Below the pieces are notes generated by a model. It had not been told where the DNA came from. It made no database searches and saw nothing but the letters and a program-made list of their open reading frames with translations. From NCBI GenBank assembly GCA_021613535.1, contig CP075493.1, positions 10,664,001 through 10,728,000 on the forward strand: a stretch of 64,000 bases of DNA, given 5' to 3'. Source of the DNA: Adineta vaga (Eukaryota; Rotifera). Within the stretch, counting starts at the first letter, position 1. Each line of letters opens with the position of its first letter. The translations under genes and the position numbers were made by a program. Positions 12,188 to 23,726 of the stretch are shown here, piece by piece.

Positions 12188-14436
12188 TTACAATTTAAGT
12201 TGATCAAAATTCGGTAAATCGAACATTTCCAGCTGATCATTCTTCAATTTATATTCTTTACTTAGTTGTCTCATCAATTGTGGTGTCGATAATTGAGGAT
12301 TTGCTTGTTTCATTGCTTGAAAATTTTCTTTGACATATAAATTATATTTATTAGTCTTTTTTGGTGTTTGTTTCTCTTCTGTATTACCATTTATAATTAG
12401 ACAAAATTTTCCCATACATTTTCCACAAAAATCAACTTCTAAACTAAGTGATTTCGAATGTCGATAAACTTCATGTTGACATTGACTACATCGATAGACG
12501 AATTTATAAGTAACATCATACGTATGTCGAATTGATATTGGTGGAAGATATGGATACGATTTTTCAGCTTTACAAGTCCATTGTCGCCATAAAGGACCAT
12601 GACCATATTCCATAACACTATCAATGAGAGTTACAGCTGCATGACACATTTCATGCAGAAGTGTATCACGACAACGTTCTAGAAAGAAAATAAGAATGGT
12701 TTTTCTTCGGAAAGAATATGAAAGTTTCCTAACCTGGTGAATCACAAACTTTATGTGAAAGTGTAATTACAGCAGTACGCGTTGCTTTACGTGTCGTACA
12801 GTGACCTGCAGTAGCAGTAAGACGACCACTCCAAACAACCGTGACTTTATCAGTTAACTATAGAAATTCGAAGAAGTGAAATATCAAGTATAAATTCAAT
12901 TTACTTGTGATGAGAATACATCTTGATTAAACAGAGAGAATAATTTATCAGCTAATTCTTGTCGTTTTCCTTTAAGATTAAATCCTGTTTGAGTAAAATA
13001 TCTACATTACATAAAATAAGATTTTATTCTAATTACTTCTGGATGTAAAACGAGACAAAGAACATACGGCTGTGCATCTGGATGTTTGCTTTCAAATGGA
13101 ATAAGTTCAGCAAGTGATTGAAGAAAATTATATGGCATCTTTTTATCTTCATTTGGTACGAATAAACGACTATCAGTTGCAATTGAAGATGAAGAACTAG
13201 ATGATTGATCTGATGTATAAATTTCAGATTTTAAACGAATACTAAAAGAAAGATGGTTTTAAATGAAGTATTTGATTGAATGAACTTACGTATAATTCAA
13301 ACTTGTTGCTAATACATGATTTTTTTCATCGGAATCTTCAGATGTATAAACATCGGCAAGTCTATAATAGGAAAAAAACAATTCAATGCAAATGTATATT
13401 CTTTCAGTAAGATTACCGTTGCCATGTTGGATCATTTTGAATTAAATGATTCGATTGTGAAAGAATATTTGGTTGTTGTTCTTTAACAATTTCATCCGAC
13501 GAAGAGGAAGATTTGTCGATGAGATCTTTCAAACTATATAATTAGAAATACAATCAACACAGTTATTGTGATCTAAAGAACATTGGTTACCTATTTCGTT
13601 TCTTTCTTCGTCGTTGAATAGGTGTGATATTCTGTTGTTTGATTACCGTTGAAGTGCGATGTTCTTGTAAAACTAGAAAGTAAAACGAAATGTATCTAAT
13701 CAAAGAGAATGTGAAAAGTCGATGAAGAAGAAAAACTCTTTATGCGAACTATTGATTTTTTATATTGTATAATATTACATTGTTCAAAGACATGATCATC
13801 ATCAACGCTACTGTCAATTGCTCGTTGATTGTTGACAAAATCTCTAGAAAATATTAAAAAAAACAAAAACAATTGCAAATGCATAAGATTCATTCAATGT
13901 TGAATATTGAAGATGATGAAGAAAGAAAACAATCTGTACATACTTTCGTGATTGACGTGTTTGTATTTTTCGATTGACTTGACCGAGCGCAGTTGCTAAA
14001 TATGAAAAAAATGGCATTTATTTCCTCTTTGGACTTTAAGTATTATCGTACGTCTTTCTTCAGTTGTGCGTGAATTTGATGAGAATATTTCATTTGATAT
14101 GACGACATCTGTATCTATTTGATGTTGAACATTTTTCGTACATAATTTTCTCCATGGATTAGGACTAATTGGTTTTCCTGTAAAGGCATTGATGATAGTT
14201 TTAGAAATCTCTTTGGTAAATGTTCTATTATGTTCAGTTGATAACGGATGTTCATTATTTTGATTAATAAAGGAGATTTCTGAACTTGCACTAAAATTAT
14301 GTTGATTTTTATCAAATACGTCTGTATATGATTCTAATGAAGATTCAAAATCAGTCTTTTTCAATGGAATATCAATGATATCAATCGAAGATGATGTTGC
14401 AAAAGAGATATCTTCATGATGACAATCATCAGCCAT
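12188..14436 (-). CDS. GCNA: GCNA/ACRC-like SprT-family protein
   Basis: This is a multi-exon gene (about ten exons, first 14436-14052) on the minus strand. The N-terminal two thirds are acidic, Ser-rich and apparently disordered. The C-terminus carries a SprT-like metalloprotease domain with the zinc motif HEMCHA, a zinc ribbon made by CSQC and CGKC pairs, and an HMG-like tail beginning NKYNLYV. This order (disordered acidic region, SprT, zinc ribbon, HMG-like) is that of germ cell nuclear acidic protein (GCNA). GCNA acts against DNA-protein crosslinks in germ cells. Spartan-type proteins lack the HMG-like tail. The exon boundaries in the Ser-rich part are the least certain. The gene ends tail-to-tail with SIAE, 246 bp apart. 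Confidence 0.82.
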
Positions 14437-16071
14437 TCCTTTTCTTATTCATCGAATAGACACTGGTCAGTTGGTCGTCTGTCGTCCATCCATATATATA
14501 TATATGTTCGATTTGAATATTATTTGCTGATTAGTTCAACGTGCCTCACTTATATCCGCTAGATATCGCTCTATGCACACAATGTTCATGCAAAGAAAAT
14601 GAAATCTTAATTCATATAATGATTTTATTTTTCAAACAAAAAAAGTTTTAATTTATGTCAAATGCTTAAAATTAATCGAACTCGTACTACAGTGATCAAA
14701 ATATCTGGATTTTTCTTGACTGAATACGATTTCAAAATAAAATAATTGATCTTAATAGACATTAAAGACGGAGATGCCATATTTTTGAAAGCTTTTGATC
14801 TAATTAGATGTATATGAATTCGAACAGTACGTAAAAAATCAAAATCATCTGCATCGGATCACATTATTTTGGACTATGTTATGAAGAACCTCTTCTTTTC
14901 CTCAATTAGATAAGCAACTCATTTTCAATAGCTGAGATGATTATTATTATATAACTGAAGGTACATGTGAATCTTTTTCTTTATTTGTCATCGATCAATA
15001 TGATTAAAATGATATTATGCATTCAGAGATATTTCAAAGAAAAGATCTATTTCAATGATGTTTATGTATCCGTAACAGTAGTAGCGTTTATCATTTTAAG
15101 AGACACTACAGCTAGCACTACTAGGTCTACTATTTCTACGTATAGCATTTGAATGATTGTTAGATCTATGAGCACCACTGTTGTTGTATCTATGTCTATG
15201 TGTGTTTGTTTGGTCGATAGATGTTGGTATAAAACTAATTAAACAATGAAGAGTATAGAATTACAAAGAGCTCATCACGTTTCTTGTTATTTATTACTCA
15301 ATTCATTAGAGCATATTATTCGATCGTATATCTATGCATGAATAAAAATATTACATTTTGGATATTTTTCTTTTTCCTTACTACCTAATGCACTCAAACA
15401 AACGAGAATCTACGAATTAGTAATGATGTGTGAATCATGATGTCAACCTTTTTTTTCCAACATTTACTGTTTAGTTTAAGGATGATTAAACAAACGATAA
15501 AGAAAGGAAGTAGGAAGAAATAGCAACATGACACTTAGCAATTGATATTTACATAAATTAATTTGAACAATAATTAATGCGGAATATTCTTAGTCAAATT
15601 TATCGATCAGTTCCATATGTATATAAAACTTGAAATTTCTTCTTCTTCTTCTTTGCTACCTGACGACAGCCAAATCATATTAGTTTATTGCAACAGATTT
15701 TTCTGACACATTTTTGTAACGACTACATAGCATTTCGATTTTGCAAGACTTCGTAAATTACATAAAATATCAAGATAAAAGAATGTGAAGATCATATAAT
15801 CAAACATATTGTGTCATTTGATTTTAAAAAAGGAAGCATTCTATATTTAAGAAAGGATCAAACATACCTATCTGGATGAGATTAGTTGGCTTTTAAGATC
15901 TATGTTATAATCTATAAAATGGAATATTTGAACAATTTCTTCTTGAAATATTGCTTGAATAGAGTTGCCGACATTAGTTTCCAATGATCATCCGCGTTAT
16001 ATAGTTTTTCTGTTTATTTTTTTCTCAAAATAGTAATATGAAAAGCATGTGTACATAAAATTTTCCGTTTT
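14437..16071. other. intergenic, possible orphan exon
   Basis: This holds the upstream region of GCNA with a TAGAGCGATATCTAG motif (minus) at 14559-14573. On the minus strand, 15240-15096 is open in one frame, is Asn/Ser/His/Arg-rich, and is preceded by a possible splice acceptor, but no start or partner exons are visible. The remainder shows nothing. Confidence 0.45.
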
Positions 16072-16512
16072 TTAATCACCACCTCCGCATCCACCACCAC
16101 CACAGCCACCGCCACCGCCACCACAACCTCCACCTCCACCACAACCTCCACCACCGCCACAACCTCCGCCACCACCACAACCTCCACCTCCGCCACAACC
16201 TCCACCTCCACCGGCGTTACCACCACCGCCACTATTACTCGGTGATACTACTCCACGCATATTATAGTTATTGCCTGGTGGTCGTATCACAGGTTGATTC
16301 CTATTGCGACCAAACATTGCAGCAAGAATACTACCAAAAAACCCGAGTTGTTGAGCTGGTGGTGATGATGAATAATACATAGGACGCTGCATTACCATTT
16401 GTCTATTCGATAATTGAGGTCTTGGATATCGACGAGCATTATATTGTCTTTGACGATAACGATACGAACCATTCGATGATTGATTGGGATATCGATGATA
16501 AGGACGAAACAT
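16072..16512 (-). CDS. Gly/Cys-rich low-complexity protein A
   Basis: I do not recognise a family. The protein has 146 residues, starting at the ATG at 16512 (MFRPYHRYPN). It has three parts: a basic, Tyr/Arg/Gln-rich N-terminus; a short hydrophobic segment (QQLGFFGSILAAMFG, about residues 57-71); and a C-terminal tail made almost only of Gly with evenly spaced Cys in GGGGGC units, ending GGGD. No classical signal peptide is present. A paralogue with the same plan lies at 18038-18610, which shows that both are real genes. The sequence is locally GC-rich because of GGN codons. A structural, membrane-associated or metal-binding role could be imagined, but the sequence does not show one. Confidence 0.72.
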   Translation of the reverse strand: MFRPYHRYPNQSSNGSYRYRQRQYNARRYPRPQLSNRQMVMQRPMYYSSSPPAQQLGFFGSILAAMFGRNRNQPVIRPPGNNYNMRGVVSPSNSGGGGNAGGGGGCGGGGGCGGGGGCGGGGGCGGGGGCGGGGGGCGGGGCGGGD

Positions 16513-18037
16513 TGTTAACAAAAAATGTTATAGTTGTATACCACGTGTCATACAACTGTACATATATTCATATATAAAATTTGTCTTTCGATCACTTCTC
16601 TTTTCACCTATATATCATAACCGTATCAGAAAGTCAGACTTACTTACGACATAATTAACATGTGCCCGATGTGTGTCGAGTTGTTTACGTTCGGTCTTTA
16701 TTTTTGACGTTGTTAAATGAGTATCATAAAATAGAAAAAAAGTAATGGAAAATATGTGATCATCGAACACAGAATCACATAGTATTCACACGAATATAGC
16801 CATCATACAACGATAACAAAAGATCTAAGTGGATTACTATAAATATATAGATTCTAGATTAATACTGATTATACGAGTGTTTTCAATTATCCAAAGTGAA
16901 TGAATACTTAGACTTTGTCACTTATAATCATTTCAACCGAAAGTAGTCGAAGACATGGTGAAGTAAAGTCTATTTTATGATTATGTATAGAAAATTTTAT
17001 CAAGTATATTTAAACAAGATTTTAATGATGATTAAAATAATCTGTTCTAATAAAATATCAGTGAAATCAGTACAAAACAATGTTGTGAAGAAATATATTG
17101 ATGACAATTGTTTATTCCTTGTTGGTCTATATTTTGATTCGAATGTTATTCACTAATTAGTTAGACATTCTCTGGAATTCTTCTTTGAATATAAATACAG
17201 TAATATGAAGACTGTATTCGTCATCAAAGTGAAAATTTTACTGAGGTTGTATATTTGGAATCAGGTAGACACTTTGGTTTTTTAAAAATAATATGATTGG
17301 ATAATCTTATATAACCGTATTCTTGCTATATTCTTACTAAGGTAGCTGTGACGAAGATTTAATTAGTACTTTTGTTCTTCATCGATCAGCAATATATCGT
17401 GTTTGATAATTCAGATGATCTCTTAATCATTCAGTTTCTTTCTCGCTTTCTCACTCTAACACGATTAAGAATAATCCATACAATATTTCATGCAGCAAAT
17501 ACAAGAAACAATTCGTACTAATAGATGTGCGATTATTTTTGATAAAGATAATATCTTCTTTTGTTATTTTCTTCAAAGGTACAGTATATATTCTATCTTT
17601 CTTTTCGCCAGATCAATGAAAAGACATCCCATATATTCATTTGTATTAATAGTTCATCGTACGAAGGATAAGACAAAAGTGACCAAAATGAGCCACGAGT
17701 TGACAATCTATTTTCGTAAGTATATTAGTCTCAATCTGTGTTCAATAAAATCTATATGAATTGTTCAACACAAATAGAGGGATAGTAAGACTTATTATCT
17801 ATTTATTACCATTAGTTACATAAATTCCGATCATCTGCAGGTTGTTACTATTATTTTTTCAATTTTAGATTTAAAAGAATGAAAAATCGATCAATGGATA
17901 CTGTGTTAGAAAATTTTTCAACACTGGTTGTGAATTGTCGTCATATGACTTTTCTGCTGTATTTAGTCGAAGCTAATAATTTACAAAGAGCCTAACTGAA
18001 TATGTTGAAAGTCTGTTTTATTGATGTTCTTAGTACT
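16513..18037. other. intergenic between Gly/Cys-rich paralogues
   Basis: No gene is supported. The open frame at 17490-17759 (plus) has no family features. The DNA directly upstream of both paralogues (16513-16640 and 18611-18740) is similar in layout, with short TATATA runs, which suggests shared promoter ancestry. Confidence 0.45.
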
Positions 18038-18310
18038 TTAGTCACCACCACCTCCACCGCCACAACCACCACCGCCGCCACCACCTCCACAACCACCACC
18101 ACCGCCGCTACCTCCACAACCACCACCGCCGCCGCTACCTCCACAACCACCACCACCGCCACTGCCGCTACCTCCACAACCACCACCGCCGCCGCTACCT
18201 CCACAACCACCACCGCCGCCGCTTGTTCCCCCTCCACCGCCGCCACCACTTGTTCCCCCTCCACCGCCACCACCACTTGTTCCACCTCCACCACCACCGC
18301 TTGTTATACC
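18038..18310. repeat. coding minisatellite (Gly-rich tail)
   Basis: Imperfect CCACCGCCGCC-type units of about 18-27 bp are repeated through the tail of protein B. A shorter homologous array sits at 16075-16220 in protein A. Confidence 0.8.
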
Positions 18311-18610
18311 TCCACCACCACCACCGGATGATATGCCTCTACGGACATTACCACCAGCTAATGGTCGTACACCAGATCCACCTCTGTTCAGGCAGAAAAT
18401 TGTAGCAAGAAAAGCCAGAAAACTGTCAAAGAAACCAAGTTGTTGCACCGAACGAGATGGTGGCATTGAATAATACATAGGACGACGAATCAACATATTT
18501 CTATGCGACAATCGAGATCTGGGATATCGCATTGCATGATGTCGTCTTCGGTGAACACGATATAAGCCATTTGCTGATTGATTAGGATAACGTTGGTAAG
18601 AACGGAACAT
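18038..18610 (-). CDS. Gly/Cys-rich low-complexity protein B
   Basis: This 190-residue paralogue of the protein at 16072-16512 starts at the ATG at 18610. The N-terminus aligns directly (MFRSYQRYPNQSANG against MFRPYHRYPNQSSNG), as does the RRPMYYS and QQLGFFDSFLA region. The tail is longer. It begins with GGGGGGTS units, goes on to GGGGGCGGS units and ends with long Gly runs and GGGD. The length difference between the paralogues lies in this minisatellite-like tail. The function is unknown. The opposite strand shows long Thr/Pro-rich open frames that are only shadows of the repeat. Confidence 0.72.
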   Translation of the reverse strand: MFRSYQRYPNQSANGLYRVHRRRHHAMRYPRSRLSHRNMLIRRPMYYSMPPSRSVQQLGFFDSFLAFLATIFCLNRGGSGVRPLAGGNVRRGISSGGGGGGITSGGGGGGTSGGGGGGGTSGGGGGGGTSGGGGGCGGSGGGGGCGGSGSGGGGGCGGSGGGGGCGGSGGGGGCGGGGGGGGCGGGGGGD

Positions 18611-19275
18611 ATTCTAATAAGTATGTAGCACGTGTTATACAAATGTATATATGTATATATATATAAACGGTCACAGGTAAAATGTGTCCTTGGACTGCTT
18701 TTCTTTTTACCTTGATGATATATTAGAAAATTAAATGTGTATACGACGTAGTTCCCATGTGCTCGTCATACGTTAATTTGTTTTATTGATGATCGAAAAT
18801 ACGAGTCTTATTGAAGAAAGAATAAACTCATGCTTATACGAATATAAGTAAAAATAGCAAGAATTTCGATCGTAGAATATTTCATAGATACACGTATTGT
18901 AAATGATTTGTTAACTTTGATTGCGGGACTATTGTTTTGATTTTTATACGAAGTCAAAAGAAAATTTGACATATTTCTAAGCATTGCTTCACCTTTAGAA
19001 CTGTAAAAGGGAGTATTTCTATCGAGGTTTGCACAATTTATCCTTTCCTATATACTTCTTAGGTAAATCTTATCATTAAACAAATGACACATTCTATCTC
19101 TGACGTAGTTCGTGTCAAAATAAATATGAATGGTGTAATAACATCTTCCGTCGCTGACTTACTTTAATATATAAAGCAATTCACAGAAACAAAAGATAGA
19201 CTTTTCTTGAGCGATAAGTAAAACTAACAATTACTTAAATTGTATAGAACAAACAGTTTTAAATCTCATAAAGCC
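18611..19275. other. intergenic, no gene seen
   Basis: This is the upstream DNA of Gly/Cys-rich protein B (minus) and of the double ubiquitin-like gene (plus). It is a divergent arrangement without clear motifs beyond a short TA run near 18650. Confidence 0.5.
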
Positions 19276-19987
19276 ATGTCGATGATCAATCTTTATTTTG
19301 TCACAATACCTGGCAAACGTATATTTATTACATTACCTGAAGATTTCGAGTTAACTGATATGCTTCATATGATTCGAAACAAAATGAATGATACTACTGT
19401 GGAAAATTGTATTTTCTTCTGTAAAGGTAGACGTCTTTCGATGGACGATCCGATGGTTTTTCAGAATCAAAAAAGGAAATTGATTAATAATGGTGATGTG
19501 ATTCTAGTAGGTAAAAAAATGTTGTACAATAACATAAATCAAACAACAATCAATTATAATAAGGTAACATACCTTCAAAGATATGGTTTTTTTTTATCAA
19601 CAAATAATTTGATTTTTTTTTATTTAGAAAGAATCTATGATGACAATATATTTCACCACAACGAATGGAAAACAAATCGCATCAGTGATACCGCAAAATT
19701 TTACGCGAACCGACTTTTTGAAAGCAATAGAAAATAGCTTTGGAAAATACTTTCAACAGAATTCACATTTCATTTGTATGGGTGAAGAATTAAACATTCA
19801 TGATCAAATTATATTTGAGCGACAAAAATCATTGATTCGAGATAGAAGTGTCATTTTACATACAGTTCAAAACACCAAAACGATTCAGCAAAACGAACAT
19901 AATCAATTACTTTTTATCGAAAGAAATATTTTTCAAAAATTCTATATTATATTAACGTTCTTGTTCTTCCTTATCTTTTATACTTAG
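19276..19987 (+). CDS. tail-anchored protein with two ubiquitin-like domains
   Basis: Two exons (19276-19563, 19628-19987) give 215 residues. I chose the ATG at 19276 because the frame upstream lacks an ATG and the beta-grasp strand starts at once. The two halves are internal repeats: each has a YF-T---GK-I start, a P--F--TD-L--I helix segment, a C-G--L turn and a closing VIL strand, spaced like ubiquitin. The C-terminus has no diglycine. It ends instead in a hydrophobic stretch (FYIILTFLFFLIFY) that would act as a tail anchor. The intron falls between the two domains, which fits exon duplication. The protein is not conjugatable as written. The function is unknown; a membrane-bound ubiquitin-like receptor or adaptor is possible. 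Confidence 0.65.
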
Positions 19988-20424
19988 TATTATTTATATT
20001 TGGAATGTTTTTCCGATGATATTTTTCTTCGTTTGTAAACATATTATGTAGTTTTTTCTTGTGCATAGATTTACACTTTGAATAAATTAGATTATTTTAA
20101 TGCGACTTATTGTAAATTCAATTCATTAGTAATAACAATAGAGATAAAATAGTAAAATATAAGTTTTGTAGACGTCGACGTACACATCAAAGATTTGTCA
20201 TACGTTTACGTTCTTCCTTGCCAATGAAATATAAAACTGAACGAAACTTAGATATAACCATCTATAATATGCACATCTTTATCAAATCATCTTCTAAATA
20301 AACTGAGAGATATGGTTTATGAAAAAAAGACAGATCATTTTTCTTGAGAAACAGAATTTAATGCAATTTTTTATATTGTGTTTCATTTGAATTAATAACG
20401 AAGATAATCTATGAATTATTTAGT
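19988..20424. other. intergenic, no gene seen
   Basis: This is AT-rich 3' flank of the ubiquitin-like gene, with no coding signal. Confidence 0.5.
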
Positions 20425-20725
20425 TATTGGTTTCATCTACCAATAGTTGATTTATGTGATGAATTATCACGAACAGAACCATGTCAAAATTTACTCGTAT
20501 TGGCTGTTAATAGAATATTATTAATACAATCATAGTAAACGAATGGACATATCTCGTATAGCAATATCTAACCAAAGAGTCTCAAAATAACAATAATTTA
20601 TTTTATTACCATATTGAAATTTGGTTATACAAGTCTTGTCTGTACATATTGCTTGATTAGATGCAGTAATTCATCCAATTGTTTCATTCTATCCAATAGG
20701 ATCATTCTTAACTACTAGAAAAACT
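20425..20725 (-). pseudogene. decayed partial copy of the adjacent VWA7-like gene
   Basis: Several blocks match 21615-21985 of the neighbouring gene in the same order and orientation. They include GAACAGAACCATG, CAATCATAGTAAACGAATGGACAT (compare CAATCATAATAAACAAGTGGACAT), and TTGCTTGATTAGATGCAG with a following CCAATTGTTTCA. The region of intron between two blocks is also present in altered form, so this is a DNA-level duplicate rather than a retrocopy. The reading frame is lost. I see no continuation on either side. Confidence 0.7.
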
Positions 20726-21054
20726 TGTGTCATAGTAGAATCAAGAATAAATTTTAATGAAAGTGAATAAAATGCTATTTCCAAGCTACTATAAATAAAT
20801 GTTCTTATTGTTTTGATACAAGTTGTAACATAAAATCAGATGATAGATAGATCAGCTTTGAGAAAATGAATTCTAACAAAAATATGGAACATTTATTGAC
20901 GAAGACTTTTTACGATAATCAGATATGGCAATGAAAATAATCAAAGAATTGATGTTCTCTAGTTATTAGCCTGTATATTTATGAATACTTTATTTAATAA
21001 ATAATGTCTAACGAAAAAAGATTTAAAAAGGTTCTTTTTGATTTCTCAATAAAT

Positions 21055-22685
21055 TCATCGATGTTGATGAAGAGTATTGATCAAACGTTTCTTACGTCCA
21101 ATACTTTGATCAGCTAGAATATATGGTCCTGCACGAACATTGTTCGTATCTTTTATATTCGCTACTAAATCACTCAGATCATATGTTGGTATATTGATTT
21201 TGTTCTTTGAGAATATGTTGCTAAAAAATGATTTCACTTTGTTGTAAGCAGATTTGACACTGTTCTTTATATCTGTAATGAAACTATTACTTTTCTTCAA
21301 ACTTGCTTTAAGATACGGTGAAAAGAATCGAAATCGTTGTCCTTGAGCAACTGCATCGGATACTTGTTGTGCTATGGCTTCTGTTGGATGAACAATGAAG
21401 AGACGATCAAAATTATCATTTCCAATTTCTTGTCGAAGATCGTTTAGAAAACGTTCAGTTGCATTTATAGCAAACGAAACAGCTTGAAAACTAAACACAC
21501 GAAAGCAGAATGCCTACTATTATCTACAAAGAAAGACTTCGTCTTACTGAAGATTTGAATGTGGTGAAAAGATTAAACTATTCGAATCTTTATTGATTCC
21601 ACCAATTGCTGGTACATGTGAGGACTCATCCATAACAGAACCATGAGAACATTTGCCAATATTTGCTGGCTTACTAATGATTTCATTATTTTCAGTAGAT
21701 TGATTGAATAAATATCCACTTGTGAGTATTTGTTGAGTGTTGATAGTTGATAGAATGTTGTTTGAACAATCATAATAAACAAGTGGACATTTTCTTATGG
21801 TGATTTTTTGCCAAAGATTCTAGAAAACATAGTATTATTAGTGTATGAGAAAGACAGAATATGTATGTACTACTTACACAGTCTTGTGTTTTTTTCGTGC
21901 AACCAGTATCGGAACATGTGGCTTGATTAGGTGCAGCAACTTGTCCAATTGTTTCACTGTGTCCAATGAGAGTATTTATATCTATGTTACCCATTTCGAC
22001 CCAATTCGAATGTGAATAGAAATCTTGTAATGTGTGAAGTAATTTTCCTATCATTTGCCGTGCATCAGTTAAATCTTTCTTAGGATTGCGTGAATCTTCC
22101 ACAACTGAAAGTGATATAGAGACGAGAATAGTTTATTGGAAAAAGTATATTTAAGATTACTTTTTTTTCTGAGTTGCAAAATACGACGACTACCATTGCT
22201 GAAAGCTTCACTATCAAAATGTGCAGCAGATAATTTTCTTGTATCTGGATCGAAATCAACCAAAGCATTATGTGTCATTACCAAATCGAGAGTAAATTTC
22301 AATGGATATGAGTAGAGTTCTACTTGCGCATCATTATATTCTGGATGTGCTAGTTTGTAGAGTTCGTCAATAGTATATTCCTTATTAAAATAATCCTGTT
22401 CTTTCATACTACCACCGTTACGGTTATTAGAAACAATGCGTGTTTCATAGAAGAAACGAGCAAGACTACGAATGAATGCAAGTTCTGTAATGTCTGCATG
22501 TGTAATACCTGTATGAAAAGAAAAAAAGCGAGTATAGTTAGTAAAGAAAAGATGGTATATAATGAAAAAAACTGACTGTCACTAGTGAGACCACCATCCG
22601 CAAGCAATGGATGTGGAATGAATGCATTGGTATGGAATGTGCAAATGGTAAAATAAAATAAACAATATGTAGATAAATTCGACAT
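21055..22685 (-). CDS. VWA7-like secreted protein with Het-C-type domain
   Basis: This gene of about six exons starts at the ATG at 22685 with a signal peptide (MSNLSTYCLFYFTICTFHTNA) and ends at 21055. It has about 400 residues. Motifs ITHADIT near the N-terminus and LQDFYSHSNWVE in the middle are those of the Het-C / P1-nuclease-like alpha-helical domain found at the N-terminus of animal VWA7 proteins. The His and Asp residues of these motifs are intact. The von Willebrand A domain of full-length VWA7 (human about 890 residues) is absent, and the C-terminus is Lys/Arg-rich. The role is unknown. A decayed partial copy lies downstream at 20425-20725. Confidence 0.62.
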
Positions 22686-23340
22686 TGTATGCAATTATTG
22701 ATTGATATTAACAACGACGACTGCAATATGTTTTATATGATAAACATCGATAACATGACTAATGAATCGTCAATAGTAATAATGATGTATTTTTTCATAA
22801 CTTACCTGTGTGGTCGAATAAATCGATCATAGTAGAGTGAAACATTGTAGACAACTAGAATTAGTAAGCATACCTTCAACACTGATTCTTTACTTTCTAA
22901 TTACGTAGGAGTGTTAGCATTTACCGCTTTCTCTTTACTTTCTTTTCATGAGTATCACATTTGATATTAGTCATATCTTCTTTATCGAATGAAATGTTTT
23001 CTCTTTGACTAAAACGGAACAAACTAGATGTATCGAGACTAAACCAATATAATTCGATATTTTATCTCTTCCTAAATACCTTACTCATTCGCATCAGACT
23101 GAAACTGATCACGAAAAATGCAGATGAATAATGTTTTCAATTTGACTGAATTATAGGACTATTGGCAGAAATTAATTATAATATAATAATACTAATTGAT
23201 TAATAAAATTCAGCAAAACAAAAATTATGCTTATATTCGTTAAGAAAAGACTTTTATTCTTTTTAGTTTACATAGTTAATCAGAATAATCCAGGAGATGA
23301 CTAGAAAATGAAAAAATCTGAAAAAAAATTGCGAATTGTT
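22686..23340. other. intergenic, no gene seen
   Basis: This is upstream DNA of the VWA7-like gene and 3' flank of the small ubiquitin-like gene. Nothing else is supported. Confidence 0.5.
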
Positions 23341-23726
23341 TCAAGTAGGCCATAACCATTGTTTAAATCTTTCAAATGGACCTGGAAGATATTTGAAGTA
23401 GGAAAAAAGTATACAAATAAATTATCAAACATACTTTTAGTATTGCTAGGCAAAACCAACATGTACATAATATCATCTGATGAATAAATTAATGGTGATA
23501 GTGTAGTAATTCCATTGTCTGTTCGAGTAAATGCTGTTGATTCATGGAATATATCCCAATCATAAGTTTGGTCATATTTAAGATCATGATAGATAAGACG
23601 TAATAGATCATATCGATCAATGGGTAATTCATATTCAATTTCTTGAATCGATCCATCGATTAGTTCAAGTTTTAAGAAACGTCTATTGGATTGAAACGAT
23701 GAATAACTATGATCCGCCATTGACAT
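23341..23726 (-). CDS. small ubiquitin-like fold protein
   Basis: The start is the ATG at 23726 (MSMADHSYSS; a second ATG lies at 23720). The body reads FLKLELIDGSIQEIEYELP, then a helix segment DLLRLIYHDL and a closing DIMYMLVLPS strand, which fits a beta-grasp fold. A GT-AG intron of 53 bp is likely (donor after NTKS, AAAA|GTATGT; acceptor TTCCAG|GTCC). Splicing it gives a Trp-rich C-terminus SPFERFKQWLWPT with stop at 23341. If it is not spliced, the frame runs to 23301 with a Phe-rich end. The spliced form looks better. It resembles the double-domain protein at 19276 only in fold. Confidence 0.5.

Noticed and set aside
17490-17759. 89-codon plus-strand frame between the Gly/Cys-rich genes
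   Set aside because: No motif, no paralogue, and average AT-rich composition.
18038-18310. Regular repeats considered as a CRISPR-like array
   Set aside because: The units are coding glycine runs without unique spacers, in animal DNA.
18002-18331. Thr-rich frame opposite Gly/Cys-rich protein B
   Set aside because: It is the antisense shadow of GGN/CCN repeats. The minus frame has a paralogue with a conserved head and the plus frame does not.
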